Shown one piece after another: positions 50,810-59,888 of a stretch of 64,000 nt of DNA. Where the stretch lies: assembly GCF_001468395.1 (NCBI RefSeq), contig NZ_LNSG01000003.1, positions 248,001 through 312,000 on the forward strand, given 5' to 3'. The notes below the pieces were generated by a model. It worked only from the letters and a program-made list of their open reading frames with translations. It searched no databases and had not been told where the DNA came from. Source of the stretch: Sphingopyxis sp. H073 (GTDB lineage: Bacteria > Pseudomonadota > Alphaproteobacteria > Sphingomonadales > Sphingomonadaceae). Made by a program: the position numbers and the translations under genes. Every line of letters begins with the position of its first letter. Positions within the stretch are counted from its first letter, which is position 1.

Positions 50810-51802
50810 ATGACCGGGCCCGACCATCTCGATGCCGACCGCCTCTCCGCACCGGGCGGACATCCTCTGTGGCTGGTCGATGCAGCGGCCTGGCGCCGGC
50901 CCGTACCTCCGATCCAGGCGGTGGTGATCGGGATCGATCGCGCGGGCACCCTCCCGGACACCCGCACGGACGATTTCGACCTGCTGTTGACGTCGGCGGC
51001 CGACGCCCCCCGGCCATGGGTTTCGCTCGGCGCGCACGATTTTAATGCCGGCGTCGAGCGATTGGGCGCGGCGGTCTCGGCCAATCCGCTGGCGGCGACA
51101 ATCGCCGCGCAGGTACTGCGGCTCACAGAAAAGCTGACGATGGCCGATGCACTCGCGGTGGAATCGCTCGCCTATTCCTCGCTGCTCGGCGGTGGTGAAT
51201 TTGCGCGTTGGCACGCAGCGGCGAAGATCGATGCGGGCGCACCGGTCCCGCCTGCGCCGGTCCTGATCGAACGCGCCGGCAACCGGATCACCCTGACGCT
51301 CAACGATCCCGCCGCTCGCAACGCGATGACGGCGACGATGCGCGACGCACTATACGAGGCGCTCGCCAACGCCCTCGACGACCCCACCCGGCCCGAGCTC
51401 ATCCTGCGCGGCGCCGGAAAATGCTTCTCGACCGGCGGCGCGCTGCCCGAATTCGGCACCGCGCGCGATCTGGCAGAGGCCCATGCCGTACGGACGCTGC
51501 ACAGTTGCGCCCGCGCGCTCGACGCGCTCGGCGCCCGCGCAACCGTCCGGCTGCACGGCGCCTGCGTCGGCTCGGGTGTCGAGGTCGCTGCTGCCGCGCA
51601 TTGGCGGATCGCGACATCAGATGCATGGTTTCAGCTGCCCGAGCTTTCGATGGGGCTGATCCCGGGAGCGGGTGGCACAGCGACGGTCACGCGCGCGATC
51701 GGACGGCACCGGACTCTGTGGATGCTGCTGTCGGGCAAGCGCGTCGGCGCGGCGCAGGCGCATAATTGGGGACTGGTGCACGCGATCGAGGGCGGCGCAT
51801 GA
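50810..51802 (+). CDS. Enoyl-CoA hydratase/isomerase family protein with N-terminal extension
   Basis: 330 residues. The first 150 residues (WLVDAAAWRRPVPPIQAVVIG, FDLLLTSAADAPRPWVSLG) resemble a degenerate crotonase-like or partner domain. From about 150 the crotonase core is clear: ILRGAGKCFSTGGALPEFG, GACVGSGVEVAAAAHWRIA and ELSMGLIPGAGGTATV. The two catalytic Glu positions (GVEV and LPEL) are kept. This double-domain form may act on an unusual acyl-CoA. The stop overlaps the next start (ATGA). Confidence 0.85.
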   Translation: MTGPDHLDADRLSAPGGHPLWLVDAAAWRRPVPPIQAVVIGIDRAGTLPDTRTDDFDLLLTSAADAPRPWVSLGAHDFNAGVERLGAAVSANPLAATIAAQVLRLTEKLTMADALAVESLAYSSLLGGGEFARWHAAAKIDAGAPVPPAPVLIERAGNRITLTLNDPAARNAMTATMRDALYEALANALDDPTRPELILRGAGKCFSTGGALPEFGTARDLAEAHAVRTLHSCARALDALGARATVRLHGACVGSGVEVAAAAHWRIATSDAWFQLPELSMGLIPGAGGTATVTRAIGRHRTLWMLLSGKRVGAAQAHNWGLVHAIEGGA

Positions 51803-52764
51803 CTGCGCTGCTCGATGCGGTGGCGGCGGCTGGCGAGCGGCTGGTCGCCGCATCGGGCGGGCGCATCGCCTTCGACCCGCGCCGCGCGCTGTCCCGGCAC
51901 GATGACCTGACGCTCGCCGCGCCGGGCGAGTGGTCGCCGAACCGCCATTGCCGGATGGTGAAGTGCAGCGAGGGCTGGATGGCGGTGTCGCTGGCCCGCG
52001 CGGAGGACCGCGAACTGGTGCCGGCGTGGACGGGCGCGGGACTCGACGACGAACCGTGGCAGGCGATCCTGGCCGCGGCCGGGGGGCGTACGGCGGACGC
52101 GATGGTGACGGCGGCGGCGGAGCTGCATATGCCGGTGGCACGGGTCGGCGAAGCCTCGCCGCTGGTGCTATCCGAGCTCCGGAACTGCGAGGCGAAGGAC
52201 GGGATCGTACTCGACCTGTCGGCACTTTGGGCGGGTCCCTATTGCGGGGCGCTGCTCGCAGCGGCGGGGCATGCGGTGGTCAAGGTCGAGAGCGACGGGC
52301 GGCCCGACCCGACACGGCTGCATACGCCGCAGCTCGATGCGCGCCTGAATGGGGACAAGCGTCACGTGTCGGCCGAAATCGACGGCGCCGAACTGCGCTC
52401 GATGATCGGCGAGGCGCGGGTGCTGATCACGTCGGCGCGGCCGCATGCGCTGGCGCGGCTGGGGCTCGATGAAGAGCGTCTGTTCCGCATCAATCCCGAC
52501 CTGTTGTGGATCGCAATCACCGCGCATGGCTGGCGCGGCGAGGCGGCGATGCGGGTGGGGTTCGGCGACGATTGCGCTGCGGCGGGCGGGCTGGTGCGCT
52601 GGACCGAGGAGCGACCGCAGTTCGTCGGCGATGCCCTCGCCGATCCGCTGACGGGATTGACCGCAGCGACGCTGGCGCTCGAGGCGCTGGCGGGGCAGCA
52701 AGGCGGGGTGATCGACGTTTCGCTTGCAAGGACGGCGGCGACTTTCGCAAAAGCGGTGGCGTGA
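51799..52764 (+). CDS. CaiB/BaiF CoA-transferase family protein, short form
   Basis: 321 residues from ATG 51799 (overlapping the previous stop). Residues 1-130 are not CaiB-like. From about 135 on the family III CoA-transferase start is clear: GIVLDLSALWAGPYCGALLAAAGHAVVKVES, then the Asp region VGFGDDCAAAGGLVRW. The usual C-terminal half (another 150-200 residues) is missing. Family III enzymes swap CoA between acids. This short build may be a partner subunit or have lost activity. It is followed by an overlapping GTGA start. Confidence 0.82.
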   Translation: MTALLDAVAAAGERLVAASGGRIAFDPRRALSRHDDLTLAAPGEWSPNRHCRMVKCSEGWMAVSLARAEDRELVPAWTGAGLDDEPWQAILAAAGGRTADAMVTAAAELHMPVARVGEASPLVLSELRNCEAKDGIVLDLSALWAGPYCGALLAAAGHAVVKVESDGRPDPTRLHTPQLDARLNGDKRHVSAEIDGAELRSMIGEARVLITSARPHALARLGLDEERLFRINPDLLWIAITAHGWRGEAAMRVGFGDDCAAAGGLVRWTEERPQFVGDALADPLTGLTAATLALEALAGQQGGVIDVSLARTAATFAKAVA

Positions 52765-54095
52765 GCGACAGTTTCGACCTGATCATCCGCAATGCACGCG
52801 GCGCCGACGGCGCCCCGCTCGCGGCGGGGGTGCGCGATGGGCGCATCGCCGCCATGGGCCCGGCGGTAGCCGGGCATGGCCCCGAATATGATGCGCGCGG
52901 GCTGACGCTCGGCGGCGGGTTGCACGATCACCATCTGCATTTGCTGGCGACCGCGGCACGGATGGAGTCGGTCGATTTGACCGATTGCCGCAGCGTCGAT
53001 GCGGTGATCGCCCGGGTGCGTGCGGGTGCCGGCGCACCGGGGACTTGGGTGCGCGCGATCGGCTATGACGAGCGGGTGGCCGGGCTACCCGAGCGCGCAA
53101 CGCTCGACCACTGGCTGGCTGACCGGCCGCTGCGGGTGCAGGATCGCACAGGGGGTTATTGGTTGCTCAACAGCGCGGGGGTGACGCTGCTCGGCGAAGC
53201 CCCCTTTCCCGCATGTGTCGAGCTTGGCGCGGACGAACAGCCGAATGGGCGGATCTGGCGCGGCGATGCGTGGCTGCGCGACCGGATCGGCGCCGCGCCG
53301 CCCTCGCTGGCGGCGCTGGGAGAGAAGTTCGTCAAATGGGGTGTGACCGGCGTGACCGATGCCGGGGCTTCGAACGGCGCGGCCGAGGCGGCACTGCTGT
53401 CGGGGGCGATGCCACAGCGGCTGGTGATGATGGGAACCGAGGCTTTGCCCGTGTGCGACGGCTATGCTCTTGGGCCCGTGAAGCTGCTGCTCGACGAAAA
53501 TGATCTGCCGCCGGTCGAGGCGGTGGCGGCGCGGATTGTGGCGGCGCGGGCGCTGGCGCGGAATGTCGCGGCGCATTGCGTGACGCTGGGTGAACTGGTC
53601 TTCTATCTGGCGGCGCTGGAGGTTGCAGGCGGCGCGAAACCCGGCGACCGGATCGAGCATGGCGGGGTGATAGCGGCGAGCCTGATCCGCGACATCGCAG
53701 CGGCGGGTCTGACGGTGGTGACGCAGCCCAACTTTATCCATGATCGCGGGGATCGCTATCGGGCCCAGATGGACGGCGATATGCTGGGCGACCTCTATCG
53801 GCTCGGCTCGCTGGCGCGTGGCGGGGTGCGGGTGCTCGGGGGGTCGGACGCGCCTTATGGCGATGCGAACCCCTGGGTGGCCCTGCGCGCGGCGACCGAT
53901 CGGCGGACGCGGGGCGGTGATGTGATCGGGGGCGGCGAAGCGGTCGGCCGGGCCGCGGCGCTGGCGCTATATCAGGGACCGCTTGCGGTCGGGGCGCCGG
54001 CGGACCTGATGCTGTACGATTGGCCCGGCGATAGCGACGGGCTTGGCGCCGTGGCGCTGACGCTGATCGGCGGCGAGATCGTCTGGCAGACCTAG
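52761..54095 (+). CDS. Amidohydrolase family protein (amidohydro_3 type)
   Basis: About 444 residues from GTG 52761, which overlaps the previous stop (GTGA). Metal-site motifs: GGGLHDHHLHLLATA, RIEHGGVIAASLI and LGGSDAPYGDANPWV. Metal ligands are two His early, a later His and a late Asp. These enzymes hydrolyse amides or cyclic compounds. In this setting it might cut a ring or amide of the substrate. Its stop shares a CTAG with the convergent thiolase gene. Confidence 0.88.
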   Translation: MSDSFDLIIRNARGADGAPLAAGVRDGRIAAMGPAVAGHGPEYDARGLTLGGGLHDHHLHLLATAARMESVDLTDCRSVDAVIARVRAGAGAPGTWVRAIGYDERVAGLPERATLDHWLADRPLRVQDRTGGYWLLNSAGVTLLGEAPFPACVELGADEQPNGRIWRGDAWLRDRIGAAPPSLAALGEKFVKWGVTGVTDAGASNGAAEAALLSGAMPQRLVMMGTEALPVCDGYALGPVKLLLDENDLPPVEAVAARIVAARALARNVAAHCVTLGELVFYLAALEVAGGAKPGDRIEHGGVIAASLIRDIAAAGLTVVTQPNFIHDRGDRYRAQMDGDMLGDLYRLGSLARGGVRVLGGSDAPYGDANPWVALRAATDRRTRGGDVIGGGEAVGRAAALALYQGPLAVGAPADLMLYDWPGDSDGLGAVALTLIGGEIVWQT

Positions 54096-55276
54096 TCGCG
54101 GACCAGCAGCATCGCACCCGCGAGCGGGCCGCCCGAAGTGGAGGTCGCACAGATGCGGGGGTCGCCCTTCACCTGCCGCGCCCCCGCGCGTCCCCATAGT
54201 TGCGTGCAGGCTTCGTGCACCGCGCCGTAGGCATGAAGCCGGCCGCCCGACAGCGCGCCGCCGCCGGTATTGACGGGCAGGTCGCCATCGAGCGCGATCC
54301 GCCTTCCGCCTTCAATGAAATCCTTGGCGCCGTAGCGCTCGCAAAAGCCGAAATTTTCGAGCCAATTGATCGTGTGGAAGCTGAAGCCATCGTAGAGCTG
54401 CGCGATGTCGACGTCGGCGGGTTTGAGGTCAGTGCGGCCCCACATCATCTCGGCGACTCTGGGCTGCGCCTGCGTGTCGAGCTCGGCGAGTTGTGTCCAG
54501 CTGTTGCGGTAACGCATCGACGAGCCGATCGCCTCGATCCGGATCGGCTGGTTCCTTAGGCCCCGCGCGACGTCCATCCGCGACACTATGATCGCAGCGG
54601 CGCCGTCGATCGGCACGTCGCAATCGTACAAGCGCAGCGGCGTCGCGATGATCGGCGAAGCGAGATAATCGTCGAGGCTGATCGGCGTCTTGTAGATTGC
54701 CTTGGGATTGAGCGCGGCATTGCGACGCTGGTTGACCGCGATCTGCCCGACCTGCTCGGGAGTAATCCCGCTCTTGTGGACATAAAGGTTGAAGAACAGC
54801 GCCTGCTGCAGCGCCGCGGCGTAGGTGTAATAGGGCGCGTACCACGAAAAAGGCCCAGCCTGCCGCTGCCCTTCGCGGAGCAGCGAGTTGGCATAAGCGG
54901 TTTTGCGCGCGGTCGCTTCGTACATCGTCCGAAAGATCAATACATTGCGACACAGCCCCGCTGCGATCGCACCGATCGCGTTGAATACCGCACCATATTG
55001 GCCCGGTGCTTCACCGCCGCCCGCATACCAGTTCACCTCCAGCCGCAACGCGTCCTGCAACGCCGCGCAGCCGACCGGCGAGAAACCCGAACCGTCCGCG
55101 CGCTCGCCTGGCCAGGTCGCAATGCCGTCGATATCGGCGCGTGTCAGGCCCGCATCGGCGATGGCCTCGAGCGCGGCGTCGACGGTCAGCGCAAGCGCCG
55201 ACCTGGTCGCGCCGCGCGACACGTCGGACATGCCGACGCCGCTGATCGCGGTATTCTTTTCGGCGAAGCGGATCAT
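54092..55276 (-). CDS. SCP2-type thiolase-like protein (lipid-transfer/aldolase family)
   Basis: 394 residues from ATG 55276 (overlapping the DUF35 stop). Motifs: TAISGVGMSDVSRGATRSAL, VDIAQLYDGFSFHTINWLENFG, LPVNTGGGALSGGRLHAYGAVHEACTQL. The YDGFS tyrosine segment matches the Ltp2-type aldolase family, which cleaves side-chain beta-hydroxyacyl-CoAs in steroid breakdown with a DUF35 partner. A classical thiolase Cys is not evident, so retro-aldol cleavage is more likely than thiolysis. Convergent with the amidohydrolase at a shared CTAG. Confidence 0.88.
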   Translation of the reverse strand: MIRFAEKNTAISGVGMSDVSRGATRSALALTVDAALEAIADAGLTRADIDGIATWPGERADGSGFSPVGCAALQDALRLEVNWYAGGGEAPGQYGAVFNAIGAIAAGLCRNVLIFRTMYEATARKTAYANSLLREGQRQAGPFSWYAPYYTYAAALQQALFFNLYVHKSGITPEQVGQIAVNQRRNAALNPKAIYKTPISLDDYLASPIIATPLRLYDCDVPIDGAAAIIVSRMDVARGLRNQPIRIEAIGSSMRYRNSWTQLAELDTQAQPRVAEMMWGRTDLKPADVDIAQLYDGFSFHTINWLENFGFCERYGAKDFIEGGRRIALDGDLPVNTGGGALSGGRLHAYGAVHEACTQLWGRAGARQVKGDPRICATSTSGGPLAGAMLLVRD

Positions 55277-55686
55277 GATTGGACCGGCCGGAAAAGCGGG
55301 ATCCACAGATCGCCGGACGGCTCGAAAACGACTTCGACAGCCATGTCGAACGTCACGTCCTCGGTCGCACAGTCGACAATATTGCAGGGGATGCGGACAT
55401 CGTCCTGCTCGTCGATTGAGACAAGCGCGAGCACATAGGGAACCGGCAGACCCGGTACCCACGCCTTGTGATTGACCGTGAAAGTGACGACGCGCCCGCG
55501 CCCCGACACCGCTTCGGGCGCGACCTTGCGGCTTTCGCATTGTGGGCAGAACGGGACCGGCGGATGCACGTAATATTCGCAGTCCCCGCAACGATGGATG
55601 GCAAGCCTGCCCTCTCGCCCCCACGTCCAATAGGCTTCGCTGTCGCGGTCAATGACGGGCAGGATGCGCGGCGGTGCTTCAGTCAT
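55273..55686 (-). CDS. DUF35 zinc-ribbon/OB-fold protein, thiolase partner
   Basis: 137 residues. The zinc ribbon C-x2-C-x10-C-x2-C is CGDCEYYVHPPVPFCPQC. The OB-fold part has GRGRVVTFTVNHKAWVPG, ALVSIDEQDDVRIPCNI and VEVVFEPSGDLWIPLF. Such proteins form complexes with SCP2-thiolases and pass CoA esters. The stop overlaps the thiolase start (ATGA), so the two are made together. Confidence 0.93.
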   Translation of the reverse strand: MTEAPPRILPVIDRDSEAYWTWGREGRLAIHRCGDCEYYVHPPVPFCPQCESRKVAPEAVSGRGRVVTFTVNHKAWVPGLPVPYVLALVSIDEQDDVRIPCNIVDCATEDVTFDMAVEVVFEPSGDLWIPLFRPVQS

Positions 55687-55793
55687 TCTGACTCTCCCAC
55701 TTATAACACCAGGTCATAAACCAATAGTTGACACATCGTCAATTTTTGCGATGATGCGCGCAACAACAAATCAGCTGGAAGAGGAGAGTCGCC
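55687..55793. promoter_or_regulatory. Divergent control region with TTGAC-GTCAA operator
   Basis: TTGAC-ACATC-GTCAA (55728-55742) is an inverted repeat that overlaps a TTGACA (-35-like) at 55728. It sits between the leftward DUF35 gene and the rightward amidohydrolase. The dyad is of the size bound by TetR- or GntR-type repressors. Confidence 0.5.
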
Positions 55794-57107
55794 ATGCGGA
55801 TGGACGATATGGTCATCATCAGTGTGGACGATCACGCGATCGAACCGCCGGAGGCGTTCATTCGCCACTATCCCGAGGGCAAGAAAGATCGCGCGCCGCG
55901 CATCGTCCAGGACAAGGGCAAGGACGTCTGGCTGTGGAACGGCCAGCGCTTTCCGACGATCGGGCTGAACGCGGTGGTCGGCCGGCCGCGCAGCGAATAT
56001 GGGATGGAGCCGAGCTCGTTCGAGCAGCTGCGCCCCGGCACCTATGATCCGAAGCTGCGCGTCGACGACATGAACGCGAACGGCGTGCTTGCGTCGCTCA
56101 ACTTCCCGACGATGCCCAGTTTCGCCGGTGGCACCTTCGTCGGCATGGCGCAGAAGGATCCCGAAGAGGCACTGCTCGCCTGCCGCGCGTGGAACGACTG
56201 GCATGTCCAGGAATGGTGCGCCGCCGCGCCCGGCCGCTTCATTCCGATGTGCCTGATCCCGATGTGGAGCATGGACGACACGCTCGCCGAACTGAAGCGG
56301 ATGCGCGATCTGGGCGTTCATGCCGTCAGCTTCTCCGACAATCCGTCGAACATCGGCCTGCCGAGCATTCACAACGAATATTGGGAGCCGTTCTGGAAAG
56401 CGTGCAGCGACTACAAGATGGTGATCAACTGCCATATCGGCACCGGCGCGCGCGCGATGCATCCCTCGCCCGAAAGCCCGATCGATGCGTGGATCACCGC
56501 GATGCCGATCTCGATCGCCAACTCGGCCGCCGACTGGACCTTCGCCAAATTCTGGCAGCGCTACCCCGATCTACGCATGGCGCTGAGCGAGGGCGGCATC
56601 GGCTGGATCCCCTATTTCCTCGAGCGCGCCGATTTCACGCACGAGCATCATCACGAATGGACCTTCACCGATTTCGGCGGCGAGCGTCCGTCGGACCTGT
56701 TCAAGCGCCACATCATCTGCTGCTTCATCGACGACCAGTTCGGGGTGAAGAACCTCGAATATATGAACGAGGACATGGTCTGCTACGAGTGCGACTATCC
56801 GCACTCGGATACAGTATGGCCCAATGTTCCCGAATATCTCTGGGCATCGGTCAATGGGTTGCCCAAAGAAACGATCGACAAGATCACGCACCTCAATGTG
56901 ATGCGCGAATATAGCTTCGACGCCTTCGCGCTGAACGGCGGGCGCGAGAATTGCACCGTCGCGCACTTGCGCGAACTCGGCAAGGACGTCGACGTCAGCC
57001 CAAGGCACAATCTGGGCGGGCTCAAGACCGACAGCATGGATGCGATCGGCCAGGCGCGGCGTCCGGTGACGTCGGGCGACATCGAACGCATGTTTGCTTC
57101 GGCCTGA
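55794..57107 (+). CDS. Amidohydrolase family 2 protein
   Basis: 437 residues from ATG 55794 with GAGGAGAG upstream. Metal-site signature near the start is ISVDDHAIEPPEAF. Later come MVINCHIGTGARAM, RMALSEGGIGWIPYFLERAD and the Asp region VCYECDYPHSDTVWPN. This COG2159-like family includes decarboxylases and hydrolases of aromatic and cyclic acids. It begins a five-gene run with a P450 and an aldehyde dehydrogenase. Confidence 0.92.
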   Translation: MRMDDMVIISVDDHAIEPPEAFIRHYPEGKKDRAPRIVQDKGKDVWLWNGQRFPTIGLNAVVGRPRSEYGMEPSSFEQLRPGTYDPKLRVDDMNANGVLASLNFPTMPSFAGGTFVGMAQKDPEEALLACRAWNDWHVQEWCAAAPGRFIPMCLIPMWSMDDTLAELKRMRDLGVHAVSFSDNPSNIGLPSIHNEYWEPFWKACSDYKMVINCHIGTGARAMHPSPESPIDAWITAMPISIANSAADWTFAKFWQRYPDLRMALSEGGIGWIPYFLERADFTHEHHHEWTFTDFGGERPSDLFKRHIICCFIDDQFGVKNLEYMNEDMVCYECDYPHSDTVWPNVPEYLWASVNGLPKETIDKITHLNVMREYSFDAFALNGGRENCTVAHLRELGKDVDVSPRHNLGGLKTDSMDAIGQARRPVTSGDIERMFASA

Positions 57108-57110
57108 TCG

Positions 57111-58379
57111 ATGGCAACGATCGCCGAACGCTGCCCGGTTGCGCGCGCCGGGGCCGATGCTCCGCCCGCGCCGGCGCATGTGCCGCCCGAGCTGGTACTC
57201 GACACCCGCTTTGCCGCGGGGATCGTGCCCAACGACCTTGTGGAGCCGTATCGCCCCGGGGACATTGTGCGCGACGCGGCCTTCCCGCCCATTCATTATT
57301 ACCCTTGGCCGATCAGCGGCAACCGCCATGGCGCCTGGGTCGTGACGCGATATGAGGACATCCGCCGCGTCTATGAAGACAATGACCTCTTTTCCTCCGA
57401 AGGCGTCGCGCAGTTCCAGATGCTCGCAGGAGAAAACTTCCCTTCGATCCCGCTCGGCATCGATCCGCCCGATCATGGCCGCTATCGCAAATTCCTGAAC
57501 CCCTGGTTCACCCCCGTGGCGATGAACGAACGCGAACCGCGCATCCGCGAAATCATCGGCGGGATGATCGACGAATTCGCGGGCAAGGGCGAAGTCGACA
57601 TCGCCTATGATTTCGGGCGGGTCTTTCCCGTAAAGGTCTTCCTCGACCTGATGGGCTTTCCCTTTTCGATGTTCGATCAGTTCCTCGATTGGGAATGGAA
57701 TATCCTGCACGAAGAGGCGATCGAGAAGAAGGCCGAGGCGGTGCGCGGCATCCTCGCCTATCTGCGTCACTTCATCGCCGAAAAACAGGCGGCTCCCGAC
57801 AATACGCTCGGCAGCTATATCGCCAATGGGTCGATCGACGGCCAGCCGCTGACCGACGACGAGATCATTGGCATGACCTGGTTCCTGTGGCTCGGCGGGC
57901 TCGACACCGTCGCCTCCACCGTCAGCCAGATGTTCCGGCGCCTTGCGATGCACCCCGGCTTGCAGGCACAAATCCGGGGCGACAAGTCGCTGATCAACTC
58001 GGCCGTCGAGGAATTCTTGCGCACCCAGCCGCTCGTCAATTCGGGCCGCAAGGTGAAGCGCGATTTCGAATGGCACGGTGTCCAGATCAGGGCGGGGGAC
58101 TGGGTCAGCGTGTTCAACACGTCCGGCAATTTCGATGACGCGCAGTTCGCTTGCCCGCACCAGTTCGACGCAGCCCGCAAGAACAATCGCCATTTCACGC
58201 TCGCGGGCGGGGTCCACATCTGCCTTGGCGCGCATCTTGCGCGGCGCGAGCTGCGCGTGTTGCTCGACGAATGGTTCGACCGCATCCCGCACGAATTCCG
58301 TATCAAGGAGGGCACCGACACGACGGTCGTCCCCAGCCTGCTGTCGATCCGCAACCTGCCGATCGTCTGGAACAGCTAG
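57111..58379 (+). CDS. Cytochrome P450
   Basis: 422 residues, 3 bp after the amidohydrolase. C-helix DPPDHGRYRKFLN, I-helix WFLWLGGLDTVAS, EEFLRTQP for the E-x-x-R, and the heme loop FTLAGGVHICLGAHLARREL with the ligand Cys. It is a soluble bacterial P450, which would hydroxylate the substrate or an intermediate. A ferredoxin and reductase are not in this window and must be elsewhere. Confidence 0.95.
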   Translation: MATIAERCPVARAGADAPPAPAHVPPELVLDTRFAAGIVPNDLVEPYRPGDIVRDAAFPPIHYYPWPISGNRHGAWVVTRYEDIRRVYEDNDLFSSEGVAQFQMLAGENFPSIPLGIDPPDHGRYRKFLNPWFTPVAMNEREPRIREIIGGMIDEFAGKGEVDIAYDFGRVFPVKVFLDLMGFPFSMFDQFLDWEWNILHEEAIEKKAEAVRGILAYLRHFIAEKQAAPDNTLGSYIANGSIDGQPLTDDEIIGMTWFLWLGGLDTVASTVSQMFRRLAMHPGLQAQIRGDKSLINSAVEEFLRTQPLVNSGRKVKRDFEWHGVQIRAGDWVSVFNTSGNFDDAQFACPHQFDAARKNNRHFTLAGGVHICLGAHLARRELRVLLDEWFDRIPHEFRIKEGTDTTVVPSLLSIRNLPIVWNS

Positions 58380-58401
58380 ACCGCCTGACAAGGACAGAAG
58401 C

Positions 58402-59877
58402 ATGGCCTTTTTGAAATATGACGACGCCATTTATGTCGGCGGCGAATGGCAGAAGACCGACCAGCGCGAGGCGGTGATCAATCCGGCCGACGAGAGCCTG
58501 TTGATCGAAGCCCCAGTCGGCAGCGCGGCGCAGGTCGATGCTGCGATCGGCGCGGCCCGTCTGGCGTTCGATCAGGGAGATTGGGCCTATATGCCTGTGT
58601 CCCAGCGGCAGGCGATATTGAACCGCTTCCTCGATGCGCTCGACGCGCGCAAGGCCGCGATTATCGATATGATCGTCGCAGAGGCGGGAGCCACGCGGAT
58701 GCTCGCCGAGTTCCTGCAATATGGCATTCCGATGAAGCATGCGCGGCGGACGGTCGAGCTCGCCTCGCGTCCCGCGGTGTCCTCGCTACCGGTCGAGCTG
58801 ACCCCCAATGCGCAGGGCCGCACGACGCTGGGCACCGGGGTGGTCAGCCGCGAACCGGTCGGCGTCGTCGCCGCGATTTCGCCGTACAACTTCCCCTTCT
58901 TCCTCAACATTGGCAAGGTGATCCCCGCGCTTGCGGTGGGCTGTACCGTGGTGCTGAAACCTTCGCCCTACACGCCGATGGAGGCGCTGGTCCTCGGCGA
59001 GATCGCCGACGAGGTTGGGCTACCCAAAGGCGTGCTGAGCATCGTGACCGGTGACATCGAAACCGGCAAGCTGCTCACAACCGACCCCCGTGTCGATCTC
59101 GTCCATTTCACGGGTTCGGACAAGGTTGGGTCAATGATCCAGTCGCAGGCGGCGCCGACGCTCAAGCGCATCGTGATGGAGCTGGGCGGCAAATCGGCGC
59201 TGATCGTCCGCGCCGACGCCGATATCCAGAAGGCTGCGGCAGCGGGCATCATGGGCTTTACCACCCATGGCGGCCAAGGCTGCGCGCTCACCACACGGCA
59301 CCTGGTCCACAACAGCATCCGCCCGCAATTCGTCGCGGCGATGCAAGCGATGCTCGGCCATCTCAAGATCGGCAACCCGGCCGATCCGACGGTCAATTAC
59401 GGTCCGCTGATCCGCGAAGTTGCGCGCAAGCGCACCGAGGATTATGTCGCGATCGCGCAGGATGAAGGCGCGACGCTCGTTGCGGGCGGCAAACGACCCG
59501 AGGAGCTCGAAAAGGGTTTCTATTACGAGCCCACGCTGTTCGACAATGTGAAGAACGATAGCCGTCTGGCGCAAGAAGAAGTGTTCGGGCCGATCGGCGC
59601 GGTTATCGGCTTCGACGACGATGCCGAAGCCATTGCGATGGCGAATGACAGCGATTTCGGCCTGTCGGGCGCGATTTTTTCGGCCGATGCAGGCGAAGCC
59701 TATCGCATGGCGCTGAAGCTGCGCACCGGCGGTGTATCGATCAATGGCGGCGCCGGCACGATGCAGTCCGACGCTCCGTTCGGCGGGATCAAGCGCTCGG
59801 GCTATGGCCGCGAATATGGCGAGGATGGCCTCAACGAATTCACCTATCAAAAGGTGATCGGCTTTCACGCCGAATAG
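58402..59877 (+). CDS. NAD(P)-dependent aldehyde dehydrogenase
   Basis: 491 residues from ATG 58402 with AAGGACAG upstream. Motifs: VVAAISPYNFPFFLNIGKVI, the Glu in MELGGKSALIV and the Cys in THGGQGCALTTR. It also has EEVFGPIGAVIGF. It would oxidise an aldehyde made by the P450 or by side-chain cleavage to the acid for CoA activation. Confidence 0.95.
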   Translation: MAFLKYDDAIYVGGEWQKTDQREAVINPADESLLIEAPVGSAAQVDAAIGAARLAFDQGDWAYMPVSQRQAILNRFLDALDARKAAIIDMIVAEAGATRMLAEFLQYGIPMKHARRTVELASRPAVSSLPVELTPNAQGRTTLGTGVVSREPVGVVAAISPYNFPFFLNIGKVIPALAVGCTVVLKPSPYTPMEALVLGEIADEVGLPKGVLSIVTGDIETGKLLTTDPRVDLVHFTGSDKVGSMIQSQAAPTLKRIVMELGGKSALIVRADADIQKAAAAGIMGFTTHGGQGCALTTRHLVHNSIRPQFVAAMQAMLGHLKIGNPADPTVNYGPLIREVARKRTEDYVAIAQDEGATLVAGGKRPEELEKGFYYEPTLFDNVKNDSRLAQEEVFGPIGAVIGFDDDAEAIAMANDSDFGLSGAIFSADAGEAYRMALKLRTGGVSINGGAGTMQSDAPFGGIKRSGYGREYGEDGLNEFTYQKVIGFHAE

Positions 59878-59888
59878 GGAGAACGCGC

